From assembly GCA_963580455.1 (NCBI GenBank), contig OY756957.1, positions 8,995,001-9,059,000 of the forward strand: a stretch of DNA of 64,000 bases. The letters run 5' to 3'. Position numbers and translations under genes: made by a program. Origin of the DNA: Euonymus europaeus. Taxonomy: Eukaryota; Streptophyta; Magnoliopsida; Celastrales; Celastraceae. Of this stretch, positions 35,347 to 46,941 are shown in pieces (the stretch's first letter is position 1; each line of letters starts with the position of its first letter). The notes under the pieces are model-generated. The model saw nothing but the letters and a program-made list of their open reading frames with translations. It was not told the DNA's origin and ran no database searches.

Positions 35347-36853
35347 TGTCGCGCCCCGAGCCGGGTGCGCCATTATTGATGTCTACACCATCACTAAGGA
35401 CAAAACTATACCACATCCTAATCCCAGAGTCTAACGAAAATTCGGCAGCACCTCCTAGTATATCGAGGAGTGCCAACCTGGAGTTAAGCAACACATCATC
35501 ATAAGAAGTCATTCCATAACTATATCAAAGCTCTGTAGCCTAGCAGAGCCTTTGGCCATCTAACAGTATTCACACTGTAGGCAGGGCCTCAGGTCTCCTA
35601 ATCATATGAAAATAATATGCAAAATATCATCACATAAGTTAAAGACCATCAAAGTCAACAAATCTAGACCCTTGGTCCATCAGCCCAGTATGAAAGTCCC
35701 TGTCACATGGCATACACTCCCGACCATTCATCTTGCATACTAAATAGGTATATAAGCAACATAAAGATCAACAGAACCAAAGTACCAATTGTACTAAAAA
35801 AAGCTAGTAAGGATCCAACACATCATAATTAAAATCCTAGTGTTCCTAGGGTGGCCTCCTATGTCACAATGCCTTCTACTGATCCGGAACCTGGTTCTTA
35901 GCACCAATCTCACCTGAAGGATAGAAGGAAAAATAATATGGTAAGTAGAAGGATCAGTATGGAAATTAAAGAGTAATCATTATGTAAGTCTGGATAATGA
36001 AATAGGCATAATACAGCAAGATGGCATTTAAAATGTCACAACAAACTACACCCTACAGTGCCCTGGCACCGGTCAACAGATATCCAAAAAACCATTGGAA
36101 ACCATAAATCTTACCCTGTACAACCATAGATCCAGCTCAATAACATGGAAATTCTGATTTTGGTAACAATGTGCCCCCTCGATATCCAACATCTCACAAA
36201 TAATTCCTAAGGGATTATGAATCCATATTCATTGCCAATGCTTCGACAATGCATGCTCAATCATGTTATGGAAGAATAAGCATATATCGATGCTAAATAT
36301 ATACGTAACTACGTGATGCATGTATAAGAGTTAACATGCTCAATTGACGACTAAACTTGCATAAGGTATGCAATTCAATCAATCTAAATATCTGAAGTTC
36401 TCTACCTCGTTTCAAGCACAAACTAAATATCTCAAGTTCCCAAGTTAGGGTTTCAACCCTCTTTCCCCAACCTATTGATTTCTTATATTCCGAACCCATA
36501 ATATCATATTAACAACACTAATTAACAAAAATAATATGAAATCAAATCACTAATCAAATGAACTTACCTTCTCTCTTTAGGATTTTTCCCCAAAATCCTC
36601 CAACTTCTCCAAATTCGAAACCTAGCCTAAACCAATGATTCAAACAAGTTAAACAACTTTAAATAACTTACAAAGAACAAATCTAAGCCCCAAAACATAA
36701 CCCTTAACGAATCAACATAAATCTAAGAAAACCCTAAAATCTCCAAAACTTACTTGAATCTTGGAAATCTCCTCCAAATCTTGTTTAAATCTTCAATCCA
36801 AGCTCCAAGTCATCAATAATCTATGAAAACCTCACTTTCTCTCTTAAAATTTT

Positions 36854-36895
<42 letters not shown>

Positions 36896-37275
36896 AATTG
36901 GACCTCTCAAACAAAAATGAAGAAACAACTCGCGTAAAAACCTTTAATATCTCAGGTGCGCCTAGGCACACCAACTTGGCCTAAACCCACCGTGCAAGAA
37001 TGTGTCCTGGGCGTGTACAAAAAGTGTGCCTAGGTGCCCCAGTATTGAATTCTTCTCCGTTGTTCGGTGAGTCTCTGTCCTGTGGGGCACTTTCAGTGCG
37101 CCTAGGCACCCTATGGTGCGTCCAAGACAGATTCAAACCCATTCTAGGTTCCTTCATTCTGCCTAGGTGCAATTCCATTTGCCTAAGCACCCCTCTACAT
37201 ACTTTGAACATCCAAAACTCATATTTTTTCAACTTCCAATCATTTCTAAGTTCATATTTGAGATAGGTCATCACA
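35347..37275 (-). mobile_element. Complete Tekay-like LTR (element B)
   Basis: On the minus strand it starts TGTGATGACCTATCTCAAAT (37275) and ends GGGGCGCGACA (35347), 1929 bp, followed by the primer-binding site. It matches element A's LTR start and end. It contains CTAGGCGCACC-type words at 36955-37150 and a (CT)n(AT)n tract at 36850-36893. The short frames inside are chance. Confidence 0.82.
36850..36893. repeat. Microsatellite (CT)n(AT)n
   Basis: Uninterrupted CTCTCT then ATATAT runs inside the element B LTR. Confidence 0.95.
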
Positions 37276-38135
37276 GAAACAACTAACACCGATGGAGATA
37301 TCGATCTCCTCTTCAATTCTATGAATGCTGCCTCAACCTCATCTGTCTAGACAAATGGTATATCATTCTTTATGAGTGTCATCGGTGCAGTAACTCTTGA
37401 AAAGTTCTAAATGAACCTTATGTAATAACCCGCCAATCTTAAGAATCTTTGGATCTTCATAACATTCTTAGGCCTCGCCCAATTCTACCTTAGAACCATC
37501 AAATGCAATGCCCTCCAAAGTGATCACGTGACCTAGGAATTTAACCTTTATGGCCCAAAACTTAAACTTACTCAACTTGGCATATAGCTCTGATTCCCCC
37601 TCAAGGTCTGCAAAAATAGCCTCAAATTTTCCTCATGCTCTTCTATCGTTGGGGAATAAATCAAAATGTCGTCAATGAACACCACTATGAATTTATCCAT
37701 GAACAGACAAAGAACCCATTGCATCAAGTCCATGAACATCGCTGGGATATTTTTCAACCCATACGTTATTATCAAGAACTCATAATGCATATATCGAGTC
37801 CTAAATGCCATCTTCTGTATGTCTTCATCCTTAATCCTCAACCAGTGATACCTCTATCATAGATCGATCTTAGAGAAATACCTAACACCTCTCAACTGGG
37901 TGAACAAATCATTTATCCGTGGCAACATAAACTTATTAATCAAAGTAGCTTTTTGTTCAACTACTGGTAGTCTATACACATTCTCAATAATTCATCCTTC
38001 TTCTTTACAAACAATACTGGTGCTTCCCACAGGGACACACTCGGTTTGATGAACCCCAAATTCTGCAACTCTTTCAACTGAGTCATCAAATCTTTCAACT
38101 TTGTCGGAACCATCCGAAAACTAAACTAAAATGCA
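37276..38135 (-). pseudogene. Reverse transcriptase fragment, minus strand
   Basis: The minus-strand frame 37841-37572 carries the Ty3/gypsy RT core: DEDIQKMAFRTRYMHYEFL then [20 protein letters not shown], with catalytic aspartates in FIDDIL. Decayed palm sequence lies on either side. Towards 37280 the frame enters the RNase H start (ELKRRSISPSVLVVS) and meets the LTR start with no polypurine tract or integrase between. The rest of pol is therefore deleted up to the LTR. Confidence 0.82.
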
Positions 38136-38433
38136 CGATCCTTATTAAAATATGCACTCCCCCCTTAACTTAAGTTTCAAAACTTCATAATTTACTTTAT
38201 CAAATCTTTTGCATTTGAACTACATTTTTTTTATAAAAAATGTGATAAATATGCTTAAATATCAAATATGCACACTTCATCATCACATGTCTCCTACTTT
38301 TTGTAAGATATCAAAAGGAGAATAGATAAGAGGTTAACTCGTACATGTAAAATCTATTTAAATAAGCAAACTATTTTTCAAACACAATAGACCCTATTGG
38401 GATACTTCCCCCACCCCCCAAAGCATGCACACT
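38136..38433. other. AT-rich junction sequence
   Basis: No gene recognised. It connects the gypsy RT fragment to the second copia remnant and may be copia 3' untranslated sequence. Confidence 0.35.
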
Positions 38434-39105
38434 TTAATCATACATTTCATAAGCGTCTTTCATGCCTAGTGCATCTCTCAACATATAAAATTTATATTTT
38501 CCTAAAGGTTTTGTAAATAAATTGGAAACATCATTCTCACTTTCTACATGTTCAATCACAACATCATCTTGATGCACATGATGTCTAATAAAATAATACA
38601 TGATACCAATATGCTTAATTTTACCATGATGCATCAGATTCTTTGTTAAATGTATAAAACTTATATTATTACAATGAAGGAGAATGTGATCAAATGGCAT
38701 ATTGAAATCATGGAATGGTTGCTTGATCCATAATAATTGTTTGTTTTCTTCAAGTAAAGAAACAAGGGAAGTTGTCAATTCATCAATCCTAACATTCAAG
38801 TCAGCATAAGATGAATTTGAACCATGCATACTTTATCTCAGTCTAATTAATTCATTCTATTTGAAAAAAGAATCACATTTAACATTTAAATGATATAACT
38901 TTGCATTCAAATCAATGCATTCAATCAAGTGTCGTGCTCAACTTTCTTAGGTCTCCGACAAATCTTTCCCGGCATTTTTGTATTTATGAATTAAATCAGC
39001 AAATGTGTTACACATTTTGAAATTTATTTTTATCTATTTTGGAATCCTTTAATTGAGAAGTGTCCTTATGCTTAAACCAAGCATCCTCCAAATCTTATGT
39101 GCACT
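38434..39105 (-). pseudogene. Copia gag-RNase H fusion remnant, copy 2
   Basis: The minus-strand frame 38829-38434 (extended by decayed Gag sequence to 39105) joins DELTTSLVSLLEENKQLLWI to RNase H sequence HCNNISFIHLTKN, then KIKHIGIMYYFIRHHVH and a fuller C-terminus VESENDVSNLFTKPLG, the classic end of copia Pol. The junction between Gag coiled coil and RNase H is at the same residue as in copy 1. The N-terminal part of the same Gag lies beyond the solo LTR at 40600-41013. Confidence 0.75.
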
Positions 39106-39110
39106 AATAC

Positions 39111-40594
39111 TATAACGTCTCGACCCGGGATGCACTACTGTATCAAGTAAACAACCAATAAAATCCTCTTACAACTAAGTCAACAAAATCCTCTTGAAAA
39201 CCCTGAGTCTTCACCTCGTAAATAAGAGAATGTCAACCTGAGTTATACACGTAGCAAATCAATAATCATATAAGGTCCCTAACCATCAATTCATATGCAT
39301 CCACAACAAAGGTAGAGCCTCAGGCCATCTAACAATATGCACAATCCACAAACTAACAGGGCCTCCGGTCATCTATCATCAACAATTAAAAATAAGCACA
39401 TAAGCATGTAATACAAATATAAAAGTATCCATGCATATAAATCATTCATCAAATTGAGAGGAAAAGGACCATATGTGAGACCACGATCATGCCCCACAAG
39501 ATTAAGGTTCAATCAAAACTGACCCCATGTTATCTTCATGTGTTGCCTCACATGGAGGTCATTTAGCTCGAGTCAAGCCAAGAATACACTGCCATCCTTC
39601 CAAGTGGCATTCAATCAAACAAAAGTTCTACGAAAACATACTCACACACCCCATACATCTCTAATGCACAACAATGCATATGTCATGATTGATACATATA
39701 AACCTACGCATAGATATGCACTACCACATAATACATGATCGAATCAAGTCATGCTCAATATAAGACTGAAGATGTAAACCAGGTATACTTTTAACAATTT
39801 AAGAATATAATGAATTAAATCATGGTTCGTTCTTCCTTAGGAGCAATAAGGCAAGAACACAAATAATGAAGATCAATGAAGAAATTGAACGCTCTTTAGA
39901 TACTAAAATTGAATATAGGAAACAAATGGTTATGGAATCCTCCACCTCGTATCCAAGCAAATCATATGGTAACACCAAAACCCATTTCATAAACAATACA
40001 TTACCAATACCATATATGAATATGAATTAAAACCAACCTTTCTCTCTCTATAAACTTCTTCTCAATCTTGAAAATCCTTCAAAACAAACTTTTGCTTCAA
40101 ATCAACAAACAAACCTAGATATCTAACCTTAATCAATTCTAAAATCAACTTACTTAAACATCCAAGCCAATCAATTAACATTTTCTTCAAATCTATCAAA
40201 AATCTAGAAAACTCACCTTAAAGCCTTGAATCCCTCTTCAATCTTGTTGGACATCCACAATCCACTCAAATCTAAGCTTGTAACTCCCCATAATCACTCA
40301 CTCTCTCAAGATTTCTCTATCTTTCTCTCTCCTCTTGGGTTACACTGAAACATCTTTCTAAAAATTCCGCATGTTTCAGCTCTTAAGCACCCTCTTTTTC
40401 TCCCCCACTTTGCCTCTAATGTAGGCTAAAGTGTCCGAAAACCCTATGCCTTTTAGCACCCCAGTTTTTAGCTTCATACTTCTCTACATCCATGTAACCT
40501 ATAAGTGTCTGAACACCCTCCAAGTGGAGTCTGTACACCCCCTGTTTCCAGCAAATTTGAATCTAGAAATAGGGTTTTAGGTCGGGGTTTCACA
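39111..40594 (+). mobile_element. Solo gypsy-type LTR with TSD, copy 2
   Basis: It starts TATAACGTCTCGACCC (TG mutated to TA) and ends GGTCGGGGTTTCACA. The 5-bp target duplication AATAC is exact on both sides (39106-39110 and 40595-40599). Length is 1484 bp with no internal coding sequence, so it is a solo LTR, inserted into the minus-strand copia gag. It is paired with 31894-33950. Confidence 0.85.
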
Positions 40595-40599
40595 AATAC

Positions 40600-41013
40600 A
40601 AGTAGAAATGTGATCATACTCATTTCTAATCAAATCATAATGCAAAACATTAATATCATTGTCATTCATGCTCACTTTTCTCTCATCCTCATTTGTCCTT
40701 TCACTTTTCTCTTTCTTTATACTTTTATCTCCTACAATTTTAATAGGCACAAATGGTCCATTTTCAATAATTCACCACAAATTCAAAATCAATAGACCTA
40801 AGAAAGATTATCATCTATTTTCCAAAAATTATTGTATTTACCGTTGATAAATGGTGGTCTATACATAGATAGATCTTTGGCCTCTCCATGTGCTACTAGA
40901 TGCGTATGATATCTAAAATACTAAGGAGGATGTTAATCTTAAGTTTTAGCGAACCTCACTTCAATACCAAAATGTTCAAAAAGTGCTTTAGAAATCTTGT
41001 TGGACGTAGCCAT
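40600..41013 (-). pseudogene. Copia Gag N-terminus, minus strand
   Basis: A minus-strand ATG at 41013 starts MATSNKISKALFEHFG. After decay it gives MYRPPFINGKYNNFWK and, in another frame, RSIDFEL plus IENGPFVPIKIVGDKSIK, the conserved first part of plant copia Gag. It continues across the solo LTR into 39105-38434. Stops and shifts make it a pseudogene. Confidence 0.65.
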
Positions 41014-41389
41014 TTAAGAAGGAAAGTATATTGGTTTGAACATTAACTTGCAAGAGACATAATAAATATTAGGTTGACAAGGTGCCAACTCATATTTTTC
41101 CTTTGTACAAAAGCTTTACATGATACTTCATTAGCTGCATAGAAAATTTTTGGCAAACTTAAATGAAGCAAGGTTGTCTAGTGCAAGAAGATGGATTATC
41201 CAAACATGACCCTCATTGAAAATATTTTTGGAGCTCAAACTATATCTGACAATACACTTTTTTAGGCCTGAGATTTACTTAGTACAAGTGTATCCAGTAG
41301 TTCAAGATTGAAGGCTCCTTGAAAGGTTAAGATCAAGTCTTTGTGAATTTCATGTGAGACAACACACAGAGATCTTGAAGGGCCAATCT
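41014..41389. other. Probable copia leader, no gene
   Basis: AT-rich DNA upstream (minus strand) of the copia Gag start. No LTR terminus or primer-binding site could be fixed. Confidence 0.3.
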
Positions 41390-42322
41390 ATATCGAGCCT
41401 AAATCTTGTGTGGGCATGGTGACAATCACATGAATTGCTTAATCCTTCATAAGATGGTGTTGATGGTGTGTGAGCTCACTGATGGATATATGATTTTGTG
41501 CCAGAAGTATTGTTTGGCGACCCATGGAGGATTGGCATGATACCAATTTTTTATGGTCGTCTGTGGTCTTGTATTCATGGTTGAGATAGTATTTTGATGA
41601 ATGGATTGATACCTTGAATATTCAGCATTATTGTTATCTATAATTCTTGAATACCCTACTGGGCCTTTTGCTTACCCTTTACATTTTTTCCCTCCCCATA
41701 GGTGAGTCTGGCTCTTGTAATGGTGATACAGATCTACAGAAGCGTCAATGACATAGGTAGGCCACCTGTAGATTGAGTTGGGATGTACAACATGCATTAC
41801 TCTCATTTTGTTATCAGTACTTTAGAACTTGTATGTATGGTTTGAGAGATGCTTGTGGCACCTATAAGTACTGGATATTTGGATGGTTGGAAGGGTTTGT
41901 TGTGTGAACGGGACTCTTGGGCCAGGTTTATGGACCATGGGTCTAGATGTGATAATGATGGTTGATCACTTTTGATGTATGTCTGCGATGTTATTTGATT
42001 GTGTATGGATTTGTTATTCTATATTTGGTTGCATGCTGATAGATGGCTTGTGCTTAGGATGTGGTTTCCATGCTGATAGATGGTCTGAGGCCATGCTAAG
42101 TACTTTATGTGTATTCGTAAGATAGTTATGCATTTATCCAGGTTGGCACCCTCTGATATACGGGAAGGTGTTGCCAGATTTTTTGGTGGAATGAGGGATG
42201 AATTAGTCATTCTAGGCTAGGTTTGAATTTGATTGGTATTGGTCACGATGAATAAATTGTGAATCAGATTAATGATGTGAGTTGATACCAACCAGTGAAG
42301 CCTCGAGGGTTGAGGCATTACA
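41390..42322 (+). mobile_element. Tekay-like LTR, 3' part
   Basis: It matches the ends of the element A and B LTRs (CCTCTGATATACGGG, GTTGCCAGATTTTT) and finishes GAGGCATTACA at 42322. The start is missing and the left edge is approximate. The last 118 bp is triplicated. Confidence 0.6.
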
Positions 42323-42559
42323 AGTCATTCTGGGCTAGGTTTGAATCTGATTGGTATTGGTCATGATGAATAAATTGTGAATCAGATTAATGACGTGAGT
42401 TGATACCAACCAGTGAAGCCTCGAGGGTTGAGGCATTACAAGTCATTATGGGCTAGGTTTGAATCTGATTGGTATTGGTCTTGATGAATAAATTGTGAAT
42501 CAGATTAACGACGTGAGTTGATACCAACCAGTGAAGCCTTGAGGGTTGAGGCATTACAA
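42206..42559 (+). repeat. Three 118-bp repeats of an LTR end
   Basis: The units begin at 42206, 42324 and 42442 (GTCATTCTAGGCTAGGTTTG and close variants), spaced exactly 118 bp. Each carries an LTR-terminal GAGGCATTACA. Divergence between units is a few bases. Confidence 0.93.
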
Positions 42560-45500
42560 GCATCATCAACATCTTATTCTCTTTCATTTAGCCAAAAGCC
42601 AAAGCTTCAGTTCAATCTCCATCTATATCATTTTATATATTGATGAATTATGTTACTTGTAACTTATTTTGTATATCGATGAATTTTATTGGATTCAAGA
42701 AATGGGTACTTTAATGGGGTTAATTTCTGCTTTATTTTGGACATTGACTCTAATAAGCCGATTTCATACTGATAGAATGCAATGCAAATGTTGAAAATCA
42801 ATTCCATTATTTTTAAAAACAATAAAATAAGATCATAAATATAAGACAAATTAGATAGAAGGACTTGAGTGATCCCATTTTGTGAAATAGATCCACTTCA
42901 CTTTGAAACTTAGAAATAATGACAAAATGATGGATAATCCGAAAATACCCCTATCATCCAACTAGGCCAAAATGGATTGATAATCATACCTCATTTTTCT
43001 GGCTTCTTATCGAAGTAAGACCACCACCGTTGGAATCATATCGCTGAGATGAGTCCAACACCGATGATCTCTCCTCAACTCGCCACAAAAAATAACCGAA
43101 TCGAGGTTGTATGGTTCCAACAACACCGATCTGACCTCGATCTGATATTGAAAATAGTCACAATGAGGAAAAGAAGTTTTGGGCATCATCGGAGATTTGT
43201 TGTGTCTTTTTTACAGCAGTAGACGTTTGTTTTGGCCACCATAGGGCAGGCTTTGCTCTTCTTATAGTCGTGGTCCGTTTGAGATCAACGACAATCATTT
43301 TGGTGGTCGGGCAAAAACTTTATGCCAAAAAATATGGAATAACAATTTTTGTTCTACTGCTATGTAGAAATATTTTTCTCTGTACAACCTTTCTTTTCTG
43401 TAGAATCACTTTTTCTCTATAAAATCTCTTTTTCTCTGTTCGACATACCCAAAGCTCAGTTTAACTACCTAAAACCCTACATTCCAAGTGAAGAATCCTA
43501 AGGCTTTGATTCACTGAACTTTAATGAACTCAGTGAACGGATTTACTACTAAAATTCTAAATGTCACAGGTGCTAAACCCTAAGGTTCTAACTACTAAAC
43601 CCTAACGGGCTCAAGTACCCTACACGATGGGGTTCAAACATCCAAATTTGGTCAGAACTATTTTTCCCTATAGAACCTCTTTTTCTCTACTTGACGGACC
43701 AAAACCTAGATTCGCTATTAAAATGTTATATTCCAAGTGATGAACGCAAAAGTTCCGATTCGCTAAACCCAACAATTTTTTTATCATTGGAGGCACTCAA
43801 AGCAATGCCTAGATAATGGGCCAATAATATCATCATAAACTATACATTGTTGTTTCTCTTTGTATAAAACACTTTTTATCAATAGAATTGCCAAAAATAT
43901 TTTTTTGATCGGGTAATCGCTTTTTAGTGGCAGATTGAGGCAAGGCTAATGACATTGGAATTTCCCGGCCAAGAAAAATTCAATGCTATTGATCTCGCTT
44001 CGATCCGTAGCCAGAAACGGCCATATCGAGACAAAATGCATTCTGGACATTTTGTCTTAGTCTAACAGTTTTCGATGTTGGATCCCGGCAAGGATAGTGG
44101 AGTTGGATTTGTCTTGGCCTGACGATTCCAACGCCACCAGCCTAACTTGGACACAAATTCAAAAGCATTCGCAGCGAGAAAAGTAAGTTTTCAATTATCT
44201 TTAACTAGAATAACAATGACAAATATGTAATGTCAAATTTTATCCTCAATTCAATAAATTTAAAAATTAATTGGACCTTAACTATATATATAAAAAAAAG
44301 GTCAGCTATCGTGTTAAGCTAAAGAGTTAGTAACTTAGGATCTACCTCATTTCCTCATAAATATGTGGTGACTTTAATTTTTGTTGTTGTTTTATTGAAA
44401 TATGGTCATGAGGATATAAATGTAGGTATTATAAATAATGGAATATGTGTTTTTAGTTATGAATTTTTATTTAAATGCATCCAGAATCAATTCTATTATT
44501 TTTAAAAACAATAAAATAAAGTTACGTAATATGTAAATGATCATTTTCTTTTGATGTTCATTGTAAAATAGATGATGGAACATAAATATTATTGTTAAAA
44601 GTAACGAAATTGAGTGTGCCAATTATGAACTTAGTTTCTTTATACTTTCATATTTAATTACTTATTTTCCAAACAACGAATTAATTATATACAAATTAGA
44701 AAGTGTGTGCAGTTGGCTGTTTGATTTTATTTTCAATAACGGCACCATTGACGTGGTTGATATAATTCAAAGAATACGCCGCAAATATAGGTATTTCTCA
44801 AAAACTATTGCTATTTTATTCCGATTCAATGATTTATAGAGTATTAAACCAATTTCCATTGGTATCAAATATTTTAATACATCGTACTCTTGAAGAAATT
44901 CATGTTGACTTATAAATCATAATGTTTGATTCTTTTATTTTAATTTACCATGCTCATTAGATGTACCGATAATTTTAATTTATTTCTTGCAGGAATCAAG
45001 TTAATTGAGCTGAAAGGATTGCTTCGAGTGTTAGAATGATTTTGTTATCGTATTATTTTTTATGTTGTTCCTCTGATTTTACTTACTTATAGAGATATTG
45101 TTATTTCATTGTTGTTTACATCATAATTGTGCAGGTTTAATGGACTAAGTTGGGCTCAAAAGATGGTGTGGAGAGGGCACGAGGGAATCATATTCTCAAG
45201 GCAGCGTCATCGAAGCACAACGTCAAAGCACATTTGAGCCATGATCCTAGTAGTTGAAAATGATGGACCATATTTGAGAGATTTTCGGGTGGACATGAGG
45301 TCAAGGGTTCGATCCCTTCCTCATACAAGTGCACGGGGGGACACGAAGGACCTCTCCATGATGTTGTACGGATTACACAATTCTGCATCATCAACAGGTA
45401 TCACCAAACTAGCTTGTCACATGTGAGTATACCAATTGTTCTCACAACGTTTATATAGTAGCATAGATATATGCCAATTTTTTAGAGCTACTATACCTTG

Positions 45501-45692
45501 TAGAGAAATCGTTACAAAGAAGTTATGGTTGTTGTTGTCGTGTTAGGGAGAAAGTAGAGAAACTCGATCAGATCAAGGGACGTGGAACAAAGTATAAAGT
45601 TAGATTTGTAAAATCTAACAAAATACAAATATAATTTTCTAAACTTTTTAAAATGTCTTGGACTCCAAAAGTTAGATACACAAAAGAGAAGA
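42560..45692. other. Unassigned 3.1-kb stretch
   Basis: No coding region recognised. It contains 35-bp direct repeats (42796-42830 and 44485-44519, one mismatch), two related blocks near 43440 and 43690 (CTTTTTCTCT, ATTCCAAGTGA), and a tRNA-like T-arm at 45305-45322. It may be an old, unrecognised element. Confidence 0.4.
45230..45345 (+). repeat. Possible SINE-like tRNA-derived fragment
   Basis: AAGGGTTCGATCCCTT near 45305-45322 has the box B consensus GGTTCGATCC and a self-paired T-arm (AAGGG/CCCTT). A convincing box A and a poly(A) or oligo(T) tail were not found, so this is weak. Confidence 0.25.
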
Positions 45693-46100
45693 CACACACA
45701 TATATATATATACAGAGAGGGGAATTCTCCTATGAGATCCCAAAATGAGTTCCTACCTTTTGGGATCACTTTTAGGGTTCAAATTATTATTTTTCAAATT
45801 TTCAAAATTTATATTTGCATTTTGATCGGTTTTACGATTCATGTTCGAAACAAAAATCAAATTCAACATGAAAGAGATATATCGATTATAAACCGTTGAA
45901 CATAAACTCAAAACATTCAATGTTTCAATCACGAAAATTTTGATTTTTGTAAAGAGCAAAAGATATATCGTTGGATTTGAAAAATTTATCAAAATACAAA
46001 CATAATTTTTTCAAATTTAAAAAAAAAATTATAACCCAAAAGATAGAACCTCATTTTAGGACCTTATAAAAAAAATCTCTCTCTATATATATGTGTGTGT
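45693..46100. mobile_element. MITE-like inverted-repeat element
   Basis: The left AGAGAGGGGAATTCTCCTAT then GATCCCAAAATGAGTTCCTA is mirrored on the right by AGGACCTTAT and AACCTCATTTTAGG read in reverse, giving about 50-bp imperfect inverted repeats. Outside them, ACACAC(AT)n and (AT)nGTGTGT continue the palindrome. The inside is AT-rich and non-coding, and the total length of about 400 bp suits a MITE. Superfamily is uncertain because the target duplication is hidden in the AT repeat. Confidence 0.6.
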
Positions 46101-46941
46101 TGGCTACATTAATTGATAAAACAATCTTTACGTTTTGAGTTACTATCACACTTCAAAATAAAATTTTAATTTTAATTTTAATTTTGTTTGTCATTTATTT
46201 TTCAGAAAAGGAGCACTCATTATGCGTTTGGTGAGCGAGCTTTTTGGCAAGTAAAATCATATTTGAGGTGAATTGCAACCCAACATTCCGTGTTATTGGA
46301 CAATTGGAGGGGCAAAATTTGCGGTAGAATTGAAATGTTAGCATTGCCAGTGAAGCACCTACTGCTTCCTCTAGCACCGCTAACTCGCCAGAATACTTTT
46401 ATGAAAAAAAATTGACATAGCAAGAAATCAACATTTGGGAGCTGCTTGGCTTGACACCGCTAACTCACTTGAACTCTTGCCTGGGAAAAAAAAACCGACA
46501 TGAGCAATTAGCATTTTGATCCTCGCAAGAATCCATTAACATAAAAGCCCAACATTGATAAAATTGGAATGATTTAAGCTGAACTCATCCAGTGAGTACC
46601 TAACTTCAGCCAACAACCCATTATTGAGCAAATCAAAAGCTTAAGAGAAAGAAGTAGATAATAGCAGTTGTGCGGCCCCCAATCGTGCGAAAGACGTGGT
46701 CGACGTGAAAGTTAAAACACAAGCACAATGAAAACCTATCAAGACGTGGGAGCTACGTGATAGTCAGGGAGAATCAGTTGCTCAACATTACCGAGCAGTT
46801 ATGAAATCGGGCGATACTTGGCAACAAAGAAGCGGATAAATATAAATATCTCATGTGCAATTTTGTAGACATGTATATAAACCTATATTTTTAATCACTC
46901 AAATTGAGTATGTAATTTGTTGAGAGGAAAATAGAATTTCA
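46101..46941. other. Unassigned stretch before the LINE
   Basis: No gene. TAACTCGCCAGAA/TAACTCACTTGAA-type phrases near 46380 and 46460 are repeated loosely. TATAAACCTATATTT near 46872 could be a TATA region. Minus-strand AT-rich sequence at 46920-46960 is probably the LINE 3' untranslated end. Confidence 0.35.

Noticed and set aside
35347..35370. A plus-strand LTR start (TGTCGCGCCCCGAGCC)
   Set aside because: Such termini look alike on both strands. The canonical primer-binding site and gag on the minus strand show this is an LTR end on the minus strand.
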